DNA of 64,000 bases from assembly GCF_000282115.1 (NCBI RefSeq), contig NZ_AKJY01000002.1, positions 1-64,000 of the forward strand, in the 5' to 3' direction. Below, piece by piece: positions 23,773 through 33,114 of this stretch. The stretch's first letter is position 1. The number at the start of each line of letters is the position of its first letter. Source of the DNA: Chryseobacterium populi. Its GTDB lineage: Bacteria; Bacteroidota; Bacteroidia; Flavobacteriales; Weeksellaceae. Position numbers and translations under genes: made by a program. The notes beneath the pieces were generated by a model, which saw only the letters and a list, made by a program, of their open reading frames with translations, did not search any database and was not told the DNA's origin.

Positions 23773-24717
23773 TTAATTCTTTGCAAAACCTTGTCTGAAT
23801 CCAGAACCCCGGTTATCATTTCTGTTGTTATTCTGCTGTTTCGGAGCAGAACCTTCATTTTTTTGCTGTCTGAAACCACCACCGTTTCTCATTCCATTAT
23901 CATCTCTTCTTTCCTTGCTCTTATTGTTTCTGAAACCTTCATTTCTCGGACGGTTGTTATTATCATTATTCCATGAATTTCCTTTTCTGAAGCCGCTGTT
24001 ATTACCATTTCTTACACCATTATCAGAATTACCCCGGAAATCTTCCTGCTTTCTAAATCCGCCATTATTTCCCTGATTACGGTTATCATTTCTGAATCCT
24101 GAATAATTTCTGTCAGAAACTACTTTTAATGTAGGATTATCCTGACGACGGAATTTAGATCTGTCAACTCTGTAAATATTGATATTCACACTTCTGTATC
24201 GCGGCATTACCCTGTATCTCGGAACATAATAGGTTCTTCTGTAATTCTGGAAATACACGATCGGGCTTGACCCGTGATAGTAATTGTTCCGGAAAACCAC
24301 AAATAGCCTTGGTCCCAAAATTCTTTCCATAGCATAGTATCTGTCATAATACCACCTGTCCGGATTGTATCTGTAGAAATTATTCCAGGAAGAAAAGCTG
24401 GAGTATAAATTGTTCAGGTATATAATCTGGTCAATTTGCCAGCGGTTCAACCTGTTCTGGGCAAAGAAAACATTCCAGTTAATATTAATAATACTGTTTC
24501 TGTAATCATTATAATAACTCTGGTAATAATCACTTGGATAATAATCCTGAGGATAATTGTAGTAATAATCATCAGGGAAATAATTCTGGTCATCATCATC
24601 ACTGTAATATCCGTCATTATTTCCGTATCCGTCATCTCCCCAGCCGTTATTCGGGTATTGCTGAGCAAATGATAAAGTCCCTATGCCCAACGCAAATCCT
24701 AAAAGTATTTTTTTCAT
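23773..24717 (-). CDS. secreted Tyr/Asp-rich then Asn/Arg-rich protein with GFR repeats
   Basis: A 314-residue exported protein (signal peptide to about residue 19, FALGIGTLSFAQQ). Residues 20-75 are very rich in Tyr and Asp. The middle ~75-200 is more ordinary (FFAQNRLNRWQIDQIIYLNN). The last ~110 residues are low-complexity Asn/Arg/Gly with about seven spaced GFR/GFRxx units (SGFRND, GGFRKQ, SGFRKG, EGFRNN, GGFRQQ, SGFRQG). No enzymatic motif is visible. Similar proteins are common in Chryseobacterium-like genomes, and the function is not known to me. The acidic front and basic tail suggest binding to polyanions or self-association. Confidence 0.7.
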   Translation of the reverse strand: MKKILLGFALGIGTLSFAQQYPNNGWGDDGYGNNDGYYSDDDDQNYFPDDYYYNYPQDYYPSDYYQSYYNDYRNSIININWNVFFAQNRLNRWQIDQIIYLNNLYSSFSSWNNFYRYNPDRWYYDRYYAMERILGPRLFVVFRNNYYHGSSPIVYFQNYRRTYYVPRYRVMPRYRSVNINIYRVDRSKFRRQDNPTLKVVSDRNYSGFRNDNRNQGNNGGFRKQEDFRGNSDNGVRNGNNSGFRKGNSWNNDNNNRPRNEGFRNNKSKERRDDNGMRNGGGFRQQKNEGSAPKQQNNNRNDNRGSGFRQGFAKN

Positions 24718-24778
24718 TTCTATAGTCGTTAATTGGTTAAATATAGTAGAATATTTCTATTCTAATTCTTTGATATAA

Positions 24779-24817
24779 ATAAAAAAAAGAAGTTAAATCT
24801 TTTGATCAAACTTCCTT
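24779..24817 (-). terminator. terminator after malQ
   Basis: On the minus strand the stem GAAGTT...AACTTC, with a 14-base A/T-rich loop, is followed by eight T residues, 40 bases after the malQ stop. Confidence 0.65.
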
Positions 24818-24857
24818 TAAAATATCGTTAATTAATTGATAATCAATTGTTAAATTA

Positions 24858-27509
24858 TTAATTCCTTCCGCTATCTTTAACCCAATTTTTTATTTTTTGA
24901 TTAAAAACGGATTTTTGCTTCAGCTCTTCCAGTTTGATATGCATTCTGTAACGCCAGTAATGTGGGAAAACTGCAGGATTATTAATCCTTTCATTATCTA
25001 TTTTTTCATTGATAAGCTCTTTATCTGTCGCTAAAAATTCCTGAATAGGAAAAATCGCAAGCATCGAATTATTATAAAGATGCTGTTTCATAATGATTTC
25101 AGCTAGATGTGTATCCAGATCTTCAGGAGCTTTACCATACTGAATCAACTGCTGGTTAAAATATTTCTGAATTAAAGCAGGTTCTTCTTTCCACCATTGT
25201 CTCAGGGTAGAGCTGTCATGCGAAGAAGCCGTCACTACATTCAGATAACCTGCATTTTTAGGATTATAAAAAGGAATATCATCCGAAGGCATACGCTGAA
25301 CTTTTAATGCAATAATCGCCAATTCATCCATTACCACAGGTACACAATCCGGCACCATCCCCAAATCTTCCCCACAAATCAGCATTTTAGTTGCATTTAA
25401 AATCATCGGAAGTTTTTCCATTGCTTTTTCATACCAGAGATGATCCTGTCTTCTGAAGAAATAATCATGGTATAAATCATAAATTGCTTTTTTCTCCCAA
25501 TCCGACAGGTATTGATACGATTCTGTCTTATATACATTAAATCTCGGATGGTAAACGATTTCCCCTTCTCTTTCTTCCGTTAAAAATAAAACATTGGCAC
25601 AAAGGGAAATAAGCTTCTCTCCGGTCTTATCCTGAGGGTTTTTCTTAAAATAATCCGAAAGCTTTCTCTGGGTATCAAATTCTTCTTTAAATGAATAAGT
25701 TCCGTTAAAATTATTATTGATAAATGGTAAAGCTTTTTCTTTTTCTTCTCCGAAATATTTCCATAGAATTTCATCATTGATAAACGGCTTGCAGTATCGG
25801 TTAAAATCAAAAGGAATATTCCATGCTTTGAATTCTTCCGTCACCACAGGTACAGCAGGATAAAAATAGCCTAGAATCCCCTGGGTAGCAGAAACCGGCA
25901 TTCTCCAGATTCTGAAAAAACCTAAAATATGATCGATCCTCATCGCATCAAAGTACTGTTCCAATGCCTTGAATCTGTTTTTCCACCATCGATAATCATC
26001 AGCTTTCATTGCCTCCCAATTATAAGTTGGAAATTCCCAGTTCTGACCGAGCTCTGTAAACTGATCCGGTGGTGCTCCCGCCTGGAAATCCATTCCGAAT
26101 AATTCAGGTTCTGTCCATGCTTCCACAGAATATCTGTAAATACCAATTGGCAAATCTCCTTTTACGGAAACTCCCAAACCATGCATATAATCAATTGCAT
26201 CTTTTAACTGCTTGTGGAGCTGGAACTGTACCCATGCATGGAGCATTGATGCCTCATAATCTTTATTTTTCGGTGAAAAGAACGGCAAAATTTTTCCTGC
26301 AATGTATTTTTTATGCGTTTTCCATTCATTAAAGTTCGGGGTTTTATATTTATCCCTTAACACACAAAAAGCAGCATATGGAATAAGCCAGCTTTCGTTG
26401 TCTTTAATAAACTTCTTAAAGTTTCTGTCTTTATAAATTTTTTCTTTATCTGCATTAAAAACAGCTTTCAGGTATTTCCACTTTCCTGAAATCATTTTTT
26501 CATAATCGATCAGTTCCAGGGAGTTTAGTTCTGCTTTTTCAGCCTGATATTCTTCAACTAAATCTTTAGGCATTGAAAAATCAAGATTTTCCAGAGAAAT
26601 ATATTGCGGATGCAGTGCATACACGGAAACAGCAGCATACGGATAAGAATCCGTCCAGGAATAATTGGCGGTTGTATCATTAATCGGAAGGATCTGGATA
26701 ATTCCAAGACCGGTTTCATTCGTCCAGTCGGCAAGCTTTTTCATATCTGAAAACTCACCTACTCCAAAACCATCTTCACTTCTCAAAGAAAATACAGGAA
26801 CCGCTACTCCTGCATCGTGATACATCTGATATAACTTGAATTTAAAATAATGATTGGAAACAATCTGTAAAACATCTTTCGACAGATTGGGAACTGTAAA
26901 CCTGTTCTCCCCGGTTTCAACATCAATTACTCTTTCTTCATTTTTATCATAAATACAGTATTTAAACTGAATAAATTCATTCTCAGGAATTTCAACGGAT
27001 GTTTCCCAGATTCCAAAATCGGTCTGAGATAAATGAATCACCTTTTCATAATTCCAGTTTCCCAGAGATTCTGTACTCCCGAACAAAACAATTTTCCAGT
27101 TGGGGTTATAAAGCGGAGCTTCAATTCTGAACAGGTGGCTATGCTTTTTTAATACCGGATTTTTTTCAGGAACAAAATGGTTTAGCTTATTATAAAGAAT
27201 TTTATTATTCAGATAATTTTCAGGAAAGTTTTTATTATTCCATTCATCATAAATGATAAATTCTTTATAGTTATGGGGAAAATTAAGATGGTGCAGAACA
27301 AATTCTTCCCTAAGAATATTTCCTCTCTCATCTACAAGCTGATATTTATAAGAAAGTGATTTTGAAAAATAATCCACTTCACATTTCCATAAACTGTTTT
27401 CAGTACAAAACATTTTATGGGTTTTGGTTACAGCTCCCTCTTCATTCACAACCAACTGCAGATATTCTCCAATTTTTGCACTGTAGCCTATATTAAAGTA
27501 TAGCTTCAT
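24858..27509 (-). CDS. malQ: 4-alpha-glucanotransferase with two starch-binding domains (DPE2-like)
   Basis: An 883-residue GH77 amylomaltase that transfers glucan chains between maltooligosaccharides (EC 2.4.1.25). Two N-terminal CBM20-like starch-binding modules span residues ~1-110 and ~125-235 (KIVLFGSTESLGNWNYEKVI). The GH77 barrel follows. Catalytic residues are visible: nucleophile Asp526 in MRIDHILGFFRIW, acid/base Glu714 in CGEDLGMVPDCVP, and the Asp in TASSHDSSTLRQWW. The CBM20-CBM20-GH77 architecture is that of plant DPE2, which acts on maltose and glycogen-like polymers, rather than the shorter E. coli MalQ. It is monocistronic. Confidence 0.93.
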   Translation of the reverse strand: MKLYFNIGYSAKIGEYLQLVVNEEGAVTKTHKMFCTENSLWKCEVDYFSKSLSYKYQLVDERGNILREEFVLHHLNFPHNYKEFIIYDEWNNKNFPENYLNNKILYNKLNHFVPEKNPVLKKHSHLFRIEAPLYNPNWKIVLFGSTESLGNWNYEKVIHLSQTDFGIWETSVEIPENEFIQFKYCIYDKNEERVIDVETGENRFTVPNLSKDVLQIVSNHYFKFKLYQMYHDAGVAVPVFSLRSEDGFGVGEFSDMKKLADWTNETGLGIIQILPINDTTANYSWTDSYPYAAVSVYALHPQYISLENLDFSMPKDLVEEYQAEKAELNSLELIDYEKMISGKWKYLKAVFNADKEKIYKDRNFKKFIKDNESWLIPYAAFCVLRDKYKTPNFNEWKTHKKYIAGKILPFFSPKNKDYEASMLHAWVQFQLHKQLKDAIDYMHGLGVSVKGDLPIGIYRYSVEAWTEPELFGMDFQAGAPPDQFTELGQNWEFPTYNWEAMKADDYRWWKNRFKALEQYFDAMRIDHILGFFRIWRMPVSATQGILGYFYPAVPVVTEEFKAWNIPFDFNRYCKPFINDEILWKYFGEEKEKALPFINNNFNGTYSFKEEFDTQRKLSDYFKKNPQDKTGEKLISLCANVLFLTEEREGEIVYHPRFNVYKTESYQYLSDWEKKAIYDLYHDYFFRRQDHLWYEKAMEKLPMILNATKMLICGEDLGMVPDCVPVVMDELAIIALKVQRMPSDDIPFYNPKNAGYLNVVTASSHDSSTLRQWWKEEPALIQKYFNQQLIQYGKAPEDLDTHLAEIIMKQHLYNNSMLAIFPIQEFLATDKELINEKIDNERINNPAVFPHYWRYRMHIKLEELKQKSVFNQKIKNWVKDSGRN

Positions 27510-27576
27510 TTATATTTTTTTATAAAAGTACATTTTAATCTCGAAAAATAAAACTTATTGAATATCAAATATTCAT

Positions 27577-27613
27577 TAAAAAAACCTTCTCAAAATTTTC
27601 GAAAAGGTTTTAA
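27577..27613 (-). terminator. terminator after the T9SS protein gene
   Basis: On the minus strand the arms AACCTTTTC and GAGAAGGTT form a stem around an A/T-rich loop and are followed by T residues, 24 bases after the stop. Confidence 0.75.
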
Positions 27614-27636
27614 TTGTCAACAAAATTAACGGATTA

Positions 27637-28803
27637 TTATTTTGTTACAAGAATTTTCTTATTTAATAATATTCTTCCCGATTCGTCTGTAATACTTACG
27701 ACATAAGCACCATTTACCAGATTTTTCAGGTATATTTCCTGTTGTAAAGAACCTCCTTTTACAGGAAGATCCTGTTTCATTACATTTTTACCGGAAATGT
27801 CAAAAACGGAAAGTTTAAGATTCCCTTTCACAGATTTGTCATTGATGTTGACGTTGATAAAGCCTTCATCAACTTTAGTCGGATAAATATCCAGGTTGAC
27901 AAGTGGATTTGCAGAAGCCGCCCTGTCATTAGCGAAATATTTACTTGCGAGATCATAAATATGCAGACTCAGATTTCCAGGAAGCTGTTTAGCATGCAAA
28001 GTTTCAAGATCCATTTCATATAACGGAGCACCTTTCGCACTGGCAATAACTACTTTTCCTTTGGAATTAACAGCCGCTCCGTTTACCGAATAGTTTTCAG
28101 GAATACCGGAAATTTTTCCAACGAATTTTGCTTTTAATTCTTTTGTCAATACTTTAAACACATTTCCGGAGGTAGAAAAAACATAGAAATTATTATCTGC
28201 GTCAGCAATCATATCTCCTCCAAAACCTGTTTCTATAGTGGTAAAAGAGTTTTTCCCATTGGAAGCATCATCTTTTATAATTCCCAGATCATTTACCTGG
28301 TATTGGTTGTTCTTTTTACTGATTTGCAAAAACTGTGTTCCTGCATTATTTATCGCATACACATTTCCATCATATCCGGCTGCCATTCTCGTCATATGTG
28401 AATTGATATCGCAGGATGTTACTCTTGCCACTGTATTTTCAATCAGAGCAATTTCTTTGGTTTTGGAATTTAAAACATAAATATTGGAAGAAAACATCGG
28501 CATATAGACCAGATTATTATCAGAAGCATCATAAGCCAGTGTTGCCATTGTTGCTGACTGGGAATGGTTGTAAGAATTCCTGTCTTCATTTACTGAAGAA
28601 TTTCTGGACTGGGAAAATACTTTTGCCGGAGAATCAGCAGTCAGAATACTTTCACCGGATATACCGTTTACCGCATCAATCGCCCGGAAATCATTAAAAA
28701 TAATACTCGGGGTATCTTTTCCGGTAAGTGCAAAAAAATCCTGCTGGGCATAGGCGCTACTTCCTAAAAACAGCAAGAATAAAGGGAATAAATGTTTTTT
28801 CAT
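27637..28803 (-). CDS. secreted beta-propeller-like protein with T9SS sorting domain
   Basis: 388 residues. A signal peptide ends at SSAYAQQ. Residues ~80-290 contain repeated four-strand motifs (NNFYVFSTSGNVFKVL, GYDGNVYAINNAGTQFLQ) like a beta-propeller. The last ~80 residues (NLDIYPTKVDEGFINVNIND ... GAYVVSITDESGR) are a type A T9SS C-terminal sorting domain, which directs export across the outer membrane. The propeller ligand is unknown. Confidence 0.82.
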   Translation of the reverse strand: MKKHLFPLFLLFLGSSAYAQQDFFALTGKDTPSIIFNDFRAIDAVNGISGESILTADSPAKVFSQSRNSSVNEDRNSYNHSQSATMATLAYDASDNNLVYMPMFSSNIYVLNSKTKEIALIENTVARVTSCDINSHMTRMAAGYDGNVYAINNAGTQFLQISKKNNQYQVNDLGIIKDDASNGKNSFTTIETGFGGDMIADADNNFYVFSTSGNVFKVLTKELKAKFVGKISGIPENYSVNGAAVNSKGKVVIASAKGAPLYEMDLETLHAKQLPGNLSLHIYDLASKYFANDRAASANPLVNLDIYPTKVDEGFINVNINDKSVKGNLKLSVFDISGKNVMKQDLPVKGGSLQQEIYLKNLVNGAYVVSITDESGRILLNKKILVTK

Positions 28804-29012
28804 AATATGTAGATTTTAGATCGTAATTATTTTAGCTTTACTAAGTTACACAATTTTCAAATTGAATCACAAAAAATCTCTACTGTTTGAAAAACATCTA
28901 CAATAATTTAATTCTATCCCTTTTATGAATATTTTTTTTAACTAAATCATTAAGACTATTTAAGTTGTTAAGCTGACTAAGAGTTCCTTTCTACAGAAGA
29001 ATACATAAAAAC

Positions 29013-29084
29013 TCCCGCAGATTTTACAGATTGAGCGGATGATTGTACTTTAACATCTGCCTGGTCTGCAAAACCTGCGGGAGA
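29013..29084. repeat. palindromic nonamer repeat element, also acting as cysS terminator
   Basis: The outer arms CTCCCGCAG and CTGCGGGAG are perfect inverted repeats and, with two G-U pairs, extend to about 19 base pairs on the minus strand. Each arm is a run of nonamers: gcagatttt-acagattga-gcggatgat on one side and atctgcctg-gtctgcaaa-acctgcggg on the other. TTTTTATG follows on the minus strand, so it can terminate cysS. It resembles the shorter element at 3219-3270. The rest of the 28804-29100 gap is AT-rich with nothing else seen. Confidence 0.6.
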
Positions 29085-29100
29085 GTATATATTTTTAGTT

Positions 29101-30567
29101 TTAATTTAAAACGTAGGTTGTACCGTCTCTTCCATCTTTTAATTCAATTCCTTCGGCTAATAGTTTATCTCTGATCTGGTCGGAAAGGTCAAAATTCCTG
29201 GATTTCCTTGCCTGATTCCTCAGCTCGATTAACACCTGCAAAGTCTGATCCAGTTTTTCATTATTGTTTTCCTCAATAGCCTGTAATCCTAATACATCAA
29301 AAATAAAGGCATTTAAAGTTGATTTCAAATCTTCAAGATCTTTCGTTGAAATGGTTTCTTTGCCATCATTTAAAGCAAAAATGAATTTCACCGCCTCAAA
29401 CAGATGAGCGATCAAAACCGGAGAATTGAAATCATCTGTCAATGCATCATAAGATTTACTTTTCCATTCCTCAAGATTAAATCCTGACTCTTTTTCATCA
29501 TCCGGAGTAATTGAATTCAATACTTTCACCGCTTCCATTAACCTTATGAAACCTTTTTCACTGGCCATCATCGCATCATTGGAAATATCCAGAACACTTC
29601 TGTAATGTGCCTGCAGAAAGCAGAAACGTACAATCGACGGATGGAAAGGTTTTTCAAAGAAATCATTTTCTCCCGTAATCAACTGCATCGGTAAAATATA
29701 ATTTCCGGTTGATTTACTCATCCGTTGAGAATTCATCGTCAGCATATTCGCATGCATCCAGTAGTTCACCGGAGCAATATCATTGCAGGCTTTTCCCTGG
29801 GCAATTTCACATTCGTGGTGCGGGAATTTCAAATCCATTCCACCACCATGAATATCAAATTTCTCACCCAGATATTTCGTACTCATTGCAGTACATTCAA
29901 GGTGCCAACCTGGGAAACCTTCTCCCCATGGCGAGTTCCATCTCATAATGTGAGCCGGAGACGCTTTTTTCCAAAGAGCAAAATCCTGTGGGTTTTTCTT
30001 TTCTCCCTGGCCGTCAAGATCACGGGTATTGGCAAATAGTTCTTCGATATTACGTTTTGAAAGCTCACCGTAATTCAGTCCTCTTTTGTTGTATTCAAGG
30101 ACATCAAAATATACAGAGCCATTGCTTTCATAGGCAAAGCCTCTTTCAATTAATTTTTGAGTGAGCTCTATCTGCTCTACAATATGACCTGTCGCAGTGG
30201 GCTCAATATTGGGAGGTAACAGATTAAACATATCCAGCACTTTATGGAAATCAACCGTGTATTTCTGTACGATTTCCATAGGTTCAAGCTTTTCAAGACG
30301 GGTTTGCTTTACAAATCTGTCATTTTCTACATTCCCGTCATCTGTAAGGTGCCCCGCATCTGTAATATTTCTCACATATCTTACCTTATAGCCTAAATGC
30401 ATTAAAGTACGGTAAATAAAGTCGAAGGAAAGGAAAGTTCTTACATTCCCCAAATGCACATTGCTGTAAACGGTAGGTCCACAAACGTACATCCCAACAT
30501 TTCCTTCCAGGATGGGTTTAAATATTTCTTTTTCTGCAGTAAGCGAGTTATATATTTTTAATTGCAT
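29101..30567 (-). CDS. cysS: cysteinyl-tRNA synthetase
   Basis: A 488-residue class I synthetase that charges tRNA-Cys (EC 6.1.1.16). The HIGH-type signature is [16 protein letters not shown], with the first zinc-ligand Cys in MYVCGPTVY. The other zinc ligands are in [10 protein letters not shown] and [10 protein letters not shown], and the KMSKS loop is [10 protein letters not shown]. The C-terminal DALR-like region is complete. The stop is followed by the palindromic element that acts as terminator. Confidence 0.97.
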   Translation of the reverse strand: MQLKIYNSLTAEKEIFKPILEGNVGMYVCGPTVYSNVHLGNVRTFLSFDFIYRTLMHLGYKVRYVRNITDAGHLTDDGNVENDRFVKQTRLEKLEPMEIVQKYTVDFHKVLDMFNLLPPNIEPTATGHIVEQIELTQKLIERGFAYESNGSVYFDVLEYNKRGLNYGELSKRNIEELFANTRDLDGQGEKKNPQDFALWKKASPAHIMRWNSPWGEGFPGWHLECTAMSTKYLGEKFDIHGGGMDLKFPHHECEIAQGKACNDIAPVNYWMHANMLTMNSQRMSKSTGNYILPMQLITGENDFFEKPFHPSIVRFCFLQAHYRSVLDISNDAMMASEKGFIRLMEAVKVLNSITPDDEKESGFNLEEWKSKSYDALTDDFNSPVLIAHLFEAVKFIFALNDGKETISTKDLEDLKSTLNAFIFDVLGLQAIEENNNEKLDQTLQVLIELRNQARKSRNFDLSDQIRDKLLAEGIELKDGRDGTTYVLN

Positions 30568-30688
30568 TTTTTTTAATTAAAAGATTCAATGATTTAAGAT
30601 TTAAAATTCAGACAAAATAATTTTCAGCAACAACAAATAATAGTCATTACGAAAATCTTATCTGAAACTTTTTTAAATTTTATCATTA

Positions 30689-31120
30689 TTAAATTGCTTT
30701 TAAGTGATATTGTAAATGATCTACATAATCCTGAATAATAAATTCCAGAGTAAACCTTTGCGGCTCTATTTTTGTCGTATCACAGGTTCTCTGCAACATT
30801 TCATCCGGAATATTTTCCACGGTATGAACAATCTGAAAATTCAAAAATTTCCAGAGGCTGATGATCTCCGAGGTTGGAATATTCCGGTAATTCTGAGCTT
30901 TCACCCAGAAATCCTGATCGTAGACAATATTTTCGTTCTCTTTATACTGAGTCACTACGAATCTTCTGACATTGGTCAGTGCGCTGTCACAAAGATGGCC
31001 TAAAATTTCTTTTTTAGACCACTTTTCCGGTAAAATTTTATATGACCAATCTTCCTCAGAGATCTTTTCAAATCTCAGAAGCTCCTGTTCAACAATATTT
31101 TTAAGAATCTGGTAATTCAT
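30689..31120 (-). CDS. DinB-like (DUF664-type) four-helix bundle protein
   Basis: 143 residues. Residues WSKKEILGHLCDSALTNVRR (His42) and the C-terminal IIQDYVDHLQYHLKAI (His135, His139) give the three His ligands of the DinB/YfiT-like metal-binding bundle. Members are thiol-linked transferases or DNA-damage-induced proteins; the substrate here is unknown. It starts 12 bp after the folE stop, so they probably form one transcript. Confidence 0.82.
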   Translation of the reverse strand: MNYQILKNIVEQELLRFEKISEEDWSYKILPEKWSKKEILGHLCDSALTNVRRFVVTQYKENENIVYDQDFWVKAQNYRNIPTSEIISLWKFLNFQIVHTVENIPDEMLQRTCDTTKIEPQRFTLEFIIQDYVDHLQYHLKAI

Positions 31121-31132
31121 TCTGTTTTCAAT

Positions 31133-31798
31133 TTAATCAAATTTGGCATGACTTCCCACATAATGCAGGAATTCCTGTCTTGTAATTGGGTTGGTTCTGA
31201 AAATACCGCTCAATTCAGCAGTAATGGTAGAACTCGCCGTGTCTTTAATACCTCTGCAATTTACACAAAGATGCTTGGCATCGATGATACACGCTACATC
31301 TTTTGTTCCCAGAGCTTCCTTCAGAGCGTTTACCACTTGCATGGTCAGTCTTTCCTGAACCTGGGGCCTTCTTGCATAATAATCAACAATTCTGTTGATC
31401 TTTGAAAGACCGATTACTTCTCCATTTGAAATATAGGCTACATGCGCTTTCCCGATAATCGGTAAAAAGTGATGTTCACAGAAAGAATATACGGTGATAT
31501 CTTTTTCTACCAACATTTGCCTGTATTTATATTTATTGGAAAAAGTAGAAATTCCGGGTTTATTTTCAGGAAGAAGTCCGCCAAAAATTTCATTCACATA
31601 CATTTTGGCAACACGCTTCGGAGAGTCTTTCAGAGAATCATCAGTCATATCCAATCCTAAGGTCTCCATAATTTCACCAAAAAGTGCAGTGATTTTATCA
31701 ATTTTTTCCTGTGGTGATTTGTCAAAAGCATCTTCTCTTATAGGAGTATGTTCGTTTCCTGTAAAAACATCATCGTCGTTATCTGTAAAATCAACCAT
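31133..31798 (-). CDS. folE: GTP cyclohydrolase I
   Basis: A 221-residue enzyme that converts GTP to dihydroneopterin triphosphate, the first step of tetrahydrofolate synthesis (EC 3.5.4.16). The zinc ligands and active site are visible: FCEHHFLPIIGKAHVAYI (Cys and His), HLCVNCRGIKDTAS (second Cys ligand), and TITAELSGIF at the end. It has a ~35-residue acidic N-terminal extension typical of Bacteroidota FolE. It fits functionally with the folate-dependent metF and metH genes nearby. Confidence 0.95.
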   Translation of the reverse strand: MVDFTDNDDDVFTGNEHTPIREDAFDKSPQEKIDKITALFGEIMETLGLDMTDDSLKDSPKRVAKMYVNEIFGGLLPENKPGISTFSNKYKYRQMLVEKDITVYSFCEHHFLPIIGKAHVAYISNGEVIGLSKINRIVDYYARRPQVQERLTMQVVNALKEALGTKDVACIIDAKHLCVNCRGIKDTASSTITAELSGIFRTNPITRQEFLHYVGSHAKFD

Positions 31799-31902
31799 TT
31801 TTATTTAATTTGCAACAAAAATACGGATAATATTTATTCGTGTATTTCAATTTAAATTAAAAAAATACTACCTTTCAGTATCACTCGGTTAAAAAGATTA
31901 TA

Positions 31903-33054
31903 ATGACGGTTGAAGAAGTACAAAATGAAAACCAAAAAAAGGAATTTTTAGAATTTCCTGTCAGGCTTTATCAACATGACAAAAACTATATCAGACCTTT
32001 AGATAAGGACATCGAAGCTATTTTTAATCCTGATAAAAATAAATTCTTCAAAAACGGAGAATGCAAAAGATTCTTATTTAAAAATGAGAAGTATGAAACC
32101 GTTGGGAAAATTGCCGTTTTTGTGAATCGTCTTTATAAACAAAACCAACCGACAGGTGGAATCGGTTTTTTCGATTGTATCGAGGATCAGGAAACAGCCG
32201 ATTTTATATTCGATTATTGTAAGAAATGGCTTCAGGAAAGAGGAATGGGAGCAATGGACGGACCTGTCAATTTCGGGGAAAGGGATAAATTCTGGGGATT
32301 ACTGATCGATGGATTTGTAGAACCTTTATACGGAATGAATTATAATTTCCCATATTATAAAGAGCTTTTTGAAAACTATGGTTTTAAAATATATTTTGAA
32401 CAATTGTGCTTTTCAAGACCTATTTTTGCAGAGGTTTCAAGGGTTTTTACGGTAATGCACGCCAAACACAGCAGGAATCCTGCAATATCTGCAAGACCTA
32501 TGAAAAAGAATAATTTAGAAAAATTCGCAAAGGATTTTACAGAAATTTATAATAAAGCATGGTCTTCCCATGGTGAAGGAAAACAAATGAACGAATCCAA
32601 AGTTCTGAAAATGTTTAATATGATGAAACCCATCATTAATGAACATATTTCATGGTTTGTGTATGAAAATGAAAAACCGATAGCCATGTGGATGAATCTC
32701 CCCGATCTCAATCAATGGATCAAACATCTCAATGGTGAATTCGGATGGTTTGGAAAGCTGAAATGTATATGGTACAAAAGGTTCAAAAAGAATGAGAAAA
32801 TGGTGGGGCTGGTTTTTGGTGTTATTCCTGAATGGCAGAGGAAAGGGATTGACGGGTATATGATCTGGGAAGGTACACAGCATCTCAGAAAACATACTGA
32901 TTTTACCACAACGGAGCTCCAGTGGATCGGTGATTTTAATCCGAAAATGATCAAAATTGCAGAAAATCTTGATACAACCGTTACGAGAAAGCTGGCTACT
33001 TACCGGTATTTATTTGACCGGAGTAAAGAGTTTGAAAGACATCCGATTCTATAA
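31903..33054 (+). CDS. GNAT-fold hypothetical protein
   Basis: A 383-residue cytosolic protein conserved in Bacteroidota. The N-terminal part (VEEVQNENQKKEFLEFPVRL, YQHDKNYIRPLD) and the C-terminal part (GVIPEWQRKGIDGYMIWEG, an acetyl-CoA-binding Q/RxxGxG/A-like loop) indicate a double-GNAT-type fold. In some genomes the family is labelled GTP cyclohydrolase, probably because it sits next to folE, but there is no cyclohydrolase motif. It is divergent from folE, so the 104-base gap should contain both promoters. The substrate is unknown. Confidence 0.7.
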   Translation: MTVEEVQNENQKKEFLEFPVRLYQHDKNYIRPLDKDIEAIFNPDKNKFFKNGECKRFLFKNEKYETVGKIAVFVNRLYKQNQPTGGIGFFDCIEDQETADFIFDYCKKWLQERGMGAMDGPVNFGERDKFWGLLIDGFVEPLYGMNYNFPYYKELFENYGFKIYFEQLCFSRPIFAEVSRVFTVMHAKHSRNPAISARPMKKNNLEKFAKDFTEIYNKAWSSHGEGKQMNESKVLKMFNMMKPIINEHISWFVYENEKPIAMWMNLPDLNQWIKHLNGEFGWFGKLKCIWYKRFKKNEKMVGLVFGVIPEWQRKGIDGYMIWEGTQHLRKHTDFTTTELQWIGDFNPKMIKIAENLDTTVTRKLATYRYLFDRSKEFERHPIL

Positions 33055-33057
33055 AAC

Positions 33058-33098
33058 AAAAATCCCTGCTAATTAAATTAATAGGGATTCTTTCATTT
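33058..33098. terminator. bidirectional terminator between convergent genes
   Basis: AATCCCT and AGGGATT pair around an A/T-rich loop, with A- and T-rich flanks. It ends the plus-strand GNAT-like gene and the minus-strand methionine operon. Confidence 0.7.
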
Positions 33099-33114
33099 CT
33101 CCTCTACTTTTTAT

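Noticed and set aside
23764..24725. Open frames opposite to and overlapping the Tyr/Asn-rich secreted protein
   Set aside because: They come from low-complexity codons (AAT, TAT, ATC runs) of the real minus-strand gene and have no start signals or sensible protein features.
31903..33054. Annotation of this gene as GTP cyclohydrolase
   Set aside because: It has none of the zinc or active-site motifs of FolE or RibA; the label probably spread from its neighbour. The sequence looks GNAT-like.
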